This document shows positions 5,154 through 7,314 of a stretch of DNA of 7,314 nucleotides, piece after piece; within the stretch, counting starts at the first letter, position 1, and every line of letters begins with the position of its first letter. The DNA comes from Deltaproteobacteria bacterium (GTDB taxonomy: Bacteria; Desulfobacterota; DSM-4660; Desulfatiglandales; Desulfatiglandaceae), in contig JAFCZI010000116.1 of NCBI GenBank assembly GCA_019314425.1, positions 1 to 7,314 on the forward strand. The letters are read 5' to 3'. Both the position numbers and the translations under genes were made by a program. Below the pieces are notes generated by a model. That model had not been told where the DNA came from. It was given only the letters and a program-made list of their open reading frames with translations, and searched no databases.

Positions 5154-6437
5154 ATGTCTGAAAAGGTCGAAGAAACCAACGCCATCCTTCTGGGCTATTG
5201 CGCTTTAGACGGTGATACCGCCGCCAAAGACGATTCCATGGCGGAATTGGCTCGCCTGGCGAATACAGCAGGCCTCCTTTCCCTGGGAATCTATGTACAA
5301 CGGCGGAAGAAAATTCATCCCAGGACCTTCATCGGTGAAGGATTTATTGAGGTCAGTCTTGCCCATGCCGAAAAAAATGAAGCAGGAGATAAAGCAGACC
5401 TCCTGATTTTCGATCATGACCTCACCGGTTCCCAGGCCCGCAACATCGAAAAACGCTTTTCCCTACCCGTCATGGACCGCACCGAAGTGATCCTCAGAAT
5501 CTTTCATGCCCATGCCAGAACAAGGGAGGCCCGCCTTCAAGTCAGGCTGGCCGAGCTGAAGTATGAACTGCCCCGGGTAAAAAGCATGTGGGGACACCTG
5601 GATCGGGAGCGGAGCGGCAGCGGGGCGGGAGGCGGAGCGGCGTTTCGAGGAATGGGAGAAAAGCAGAGTGAAATGGACCGCCAGAAGCTTCAGCGGGAGA
5701 TTTATGAGATTGAAAAAACCCTTAAAAAACTGATCCGACAGATCGATACCCAAAAAAAATTACGGCAAAAACAATGCAAAAACATTGGGTTGGTGGGTTA
5801 CACCAATGCGGGGAAATCAACACTTTTCAACCGGCTGACAAACGCCGGAGTGCTGGTGGAGGACAAGCTCTTTGCAACTCTTGATTCCACTTCCCGGTCT
5901 TTGGAACTGGGCAATGGAAAGGAGGCGGTCATATCCGACACCGTGGGGTTCATCTCCAGTCTACCCCATCACCTGGTGGCAAGCTTCCGTGCCACCCTCA
6001 AAGAAGCGGAAGAAGCCGATTTTCTGATACATCTGACTGATATCTCAGACGAAAACTTTCAAAAGCATATGGCGGATGTGGAAACCGTCCTCAAAACCAT
6101 TGGGGCCAACCACATTCCCCATATGCTTGTATTCAACAAAATCGACCGGGTTTCCGAAACCGTAATCAAAGGAACCCGAAATTTTTATCCGGATGCACAG
6201 TTCATCTCAGCCGCAACCGGCCGAAACGTGGATCTTTTTTTACGAAGTCTGGGGGAAAGCCTTCACCCCACCACAAAAATGACGCTGTTGATTCCCCTGA
6301 CAGAGCAGAGACTCATACACGACATCCACACCCTGGGCAGGGTTCATGAAACCACCTACGAAGATGAGGGCGTGCGCATGACCGTTGAAATCGCCAAGGG
6401 GGACATGCGCCCTTTGGCGCGGTATCGGGTTGATTAA
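5154..6437 (+). CDS. hflX: Ribosome-associated GTPase HflX
   Basis: The 427-residue protein has the HflX domain order. The N-terminal subdomain (about 8-110) includes RTFIGEGFIEV and FDHDLTGSQARNIEKR. The signature VMDRTEVILRIFHAHARTRE (106-124) and LQVRLAELKYELPR (128-141) follow, then a helical linker (170-205) and the G domain: G1 GYTNAGKS (215-222), G2 ATLDST (241-246), G3 DTVGF (262-266), G4 NKID (328-331), G5 SAA (352-354). A short C-terminal domain ends the protein. HflX binds the 50S subunit near the peptidyl transferase centre and splits stalled or heat-damaged ribosomes. The glycine-rich linker reads RGMGEKQSEMDRQ (165-177) where many homologs have GPGETQLE; this seems a known-type variant. 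The start has only a weak ribosome binding site. It ends 11 bases from the convergent DUF3820 gene. Confidence 0.96.
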   Translation: MSEKVEETNAILLGYCALDGDTAAKDDSMAELARLANTAGLLSLGIYVQRRKKIHPRTFIGEGFIEVSLAHAEKNEAGDKADLLIFDHDLTGSQARNIEKRFSLPVMDRTEVILRIFHAHARTREARLQVRLAELKYELPRVKSMWGHLDRERSGSGAGGGAAFRGMGEKQSEMDRQKLQREIYEIEKTLKKLIRQIDTQKKLRQKQCKNIGLVGYTNAGKSTLFNRLTNAGVLVEDKLFATLDSTSRSLELGNGKEAVISDTVGFISSLPHHLVASFRATLKEAEEADFLIHLTDISDENFQKHMADVETVLKTIGANHIPHMLVFNKIDRVSETVIKGTRNFYPDAQFISAATGRNVDLFLRSLGESLHPTTKMTLLIPLTEQRLIHDIHTLGRVHETTYEDEGVRMTVEIAKGDMRPLARYRVD

Positions 6438-6448
6438 GGAATTCTAAC

Positions 6449-6685
6449 CTACAGATTCCGCAACGGCTTAAAAAGATATTCCAGACCGTTTACTTTGATT
6501 TCATAAACCATGCGCAACATATCACCCAAATGTCCTTCCGGAAATCCTTTTTGGGAAAACCAAACCACATAAGGCTCAGGGAGATCGATCAAAAGCCGCC
6601 CCTTATACTTGCCGAACGGCATCCGCATTTTGGCCAGTTCCATCAAAACCGCCGCATCCGGCTTGCACTCATTTTCTTCGTTCAT
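6449..6685 (-). CDS. DUF3820 (QSregVF-like) small protein
   Basis: A 78-residue cytoplasmic protein with the DUF3820 pattern: MPFGKYKGRLLIDLPEPYVV (22-41), WFSQKGFPEG (42-51), LGDMLRMVYEIKVNGLEYLF (53-72). Family members occur widely in Gammaproteobacteria and sulfate reducers, sometimes named putative quorum-sensing-regulated virulence factor; no biochemical role is established to my knowledge. I prefer ATG 6685 to the longer TTG 6706 start. GAAAGGA (minus strand 6696-6690) lies four bases before that ATG, and the extra residues would be read out of frame through a remnant of another gene. It lies tail to tail with hflX and directly downstream of decayed regulator genes, so its present promoter may derive from their remains. 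Confidence 0.82.
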   Translation of the reverse strand: MNEENECKPDAAVLMELAKMRMPFGKYKGRLLIDLPEPYVVWFSQKGFPEGHLGDMLRMVYEIKVNGLEYLFKPLRNL

Positions 6686-6702
6686 TTGATCCTTTCGGGG
6701 GG

Positions 6703-6753
6703 GCAAACACTGCGCTTGCCGAGTTCCTCGGCTGAGAGCCCTTTGGCAATCCC
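6703..6753 (-). pseudogene. Remnant of a second RecG-like/AlbA-type regulator gene
   Basis: On the minus strand these 17 codons read GIAKGLSAEELGKRSVC, against GLPKGLSAEEFGKRSVC in the neighbouring gene (residues 14-30 of the 7224 frame). Codons shared between the two differ mostly at synonymous third positions (for example AAA/AAG, CTC/CTT, GCC/GCT, CGC/CGT, GTT/GTC, TGC/TGT). This fragment therefore descends from a separate, once functional paralog, not from a recent copy. It begins immediately after the TAA of the neighbouring gene. It loses similarity at PPERIK, after which TGA follows, just at the ribosome binding site of the DUF3820 gene. Confidence 0.7.
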
Positions 6754-7254
6754 TTAACTAGTAATGGCCCAGTGTCCACCCTTATCCGGCCCTGTACGCC
6801 TGAGTCGGCCTTGAGCCTGAAGGTTTTTTATATTTCGTTCAATGGAACGTGTCGTGACGCCTATCGCCTTAGCCAATTCAGCGATCGTAGTACGTTGATT
6901 CGATGCAATGAGCTGGAGTATTTTCTCCGACGTTTTCTCCGACGTTTTCCAGGTATCATCTTTAGTCTTTACGTAAGTCGGCCTTGGGAATTCAAGGGTG
7001 AACATGGTGTTAAAACGAATTTTAACTTTGGGGCAATTTTCCTTTTCCAATGCCGCTCGAATGCGCTCAATTCCGGTTCCCATTTTTTCGATATAGTCGC
7101 AGCGCAACAGCAAACTTGCAATCAGCGGGTTGCGACAGACGCTACGTTTGCCGAATTCTTCAGCTGAAAGGCCCTTGGGCAACCCTCCGGGGTTGTATAT
7201 TTCGACCCGGTTGTAGAGTTCCACACTAAAATGACTTGATGAAGACTCAATTTT
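6754..7254 (-). pseudogene. RecG-like/AlbA-type ATP-binding transcriptional regulator, 5'-truncated
   Basis: The frame is open from just after a TGA at 7257-7255 to TAA at 6756-6754. From GTG 7224 it gives 156 residues. The first part, VEIYNPGGLPKGLS (7-20), GKRSVCRNPLIA (25-36), DYIEKMGTGIERI (43-55), is the C-terminal end of the HATPase_c_4 domain, known from 'RecG-like' putative transcriptional regulators that carry an N-terminal AlbA_2 (Schlafen-like) domain. The last part (95-156: SEKTSEKILQLIASNQRTTI, then LAKAIGVTTRSIERNIKNL) is a winged helix for DNA binding. Whole proteins are usually about 400-500 residues; the AlbA_2 domain and most of the ATPase-like fold are missing here. Ten family-like codons (KIESSSSHFS) continue upstream of GTG 7224 to the TGA, so the GTG is not a natural start. 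A stable truncated DNA-binding product cannot be excluded. Confidence 0.72.
6921..6950 (-). repeat. 12-bp tandem duplication inside the regulator remnant
   Basis: TTTTCTCCGACG is repeated at 6921-6932 and 6933-6944, followed by TTTTCC. It encodes KTSEKTSEK at the start of the winged helix, in frame, and probably adds four residues to the linker. Confidence 0.6.
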
Positions 7255-7314
7255 TCAAAATAAATTGATCGAAGTCATAAATTTTCCAATTTATTTCGTT
7301 GTAGAAAACCACCC
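7255..7314. other. AT-rich end of the window, no gene recognised
   Basis: The base composition is clearly more AT-rich than in the housekeeping genes. On the minus strand an ATG at 7278 with GGAAAA before it would run seven codons (MTSINLF) and then hit the TGA in front of the regulator remnant, in the same frame. No AlbA_2-domain sequence can be read in the other frames, so the missing N-terminus of the regulator has either diverged or been deleted. Confidence 0.4.

Noticed and set aside
6449..6706. Longer DUF3820 protein starting at TTG 6706
   Set aside because: The seven extra residues are an out-of-frame reading of the neighbouring gene remnant; ATG 6685 has a proper ribosome binding site.

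Overview
The window looks like a stretch of chromosome from a Gram-negative bacterium of moderate GC content. The gene content and spelling (a zinc-type RecO, a cofactor-independent phosphoglycerate mutase, HflX, and scattered short repeats) fit an anaerobic lineage such as the Desulfobacterota. That placement is an inference from general impression, not from a marker gene. Most of the coding capacity is ordinary housekeeping. The two ends are accessory DNA in decay.

Left end (1-1010): the tail of a BrnT-like toxin gene overlaps a BrnA-like antitoxin gene. The antitoxin reading frame is cut off in its last helix by an IS200-type single-transposase element of about 0.6 kb. That element has a perfect 8-bp stem, 3-nt loop hairpin near each end. 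Its Y1 transposase gene is on the minus strand and carries an in-frame TGA at codon 4, just after a good ribosome binding site, so it is probably dead.

Middle (1010-6437): a Kch-type potassium channel with an RCK/TrkA-N domain (+) converges on recO (-). Divergent from recO is a likely promoter, followed by a short doubtful ORF, a palindromic repeat with a 17-bp triple tandem repeat, and then gpmI and hflX in the same direction. Short copies of a GATGGCGTCGTAAAAA-like repeat lie before kch, after kch and (inverted) before recO.

Right end (6438-7314): a small DUF3820 gene on the minus strand converges on hflX. Upstream of it are two remnants of the same family of RecG-like/AlbA-type ATP-binding regulators. 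One is about 50 bp long and directly abuts the stop codon of the other, which keeps the end of the ATPase-like domain and a winged helix but has lost its N-terminus. The last 60 bases are AT-rich with no recognised gene.

I see no new multi-gene system. The items most worth a second look are the interrupted toxin-antitoxin pair, the paralog scar in front of the DUF3820 gene, and the repeats placed exactly at gene starts.
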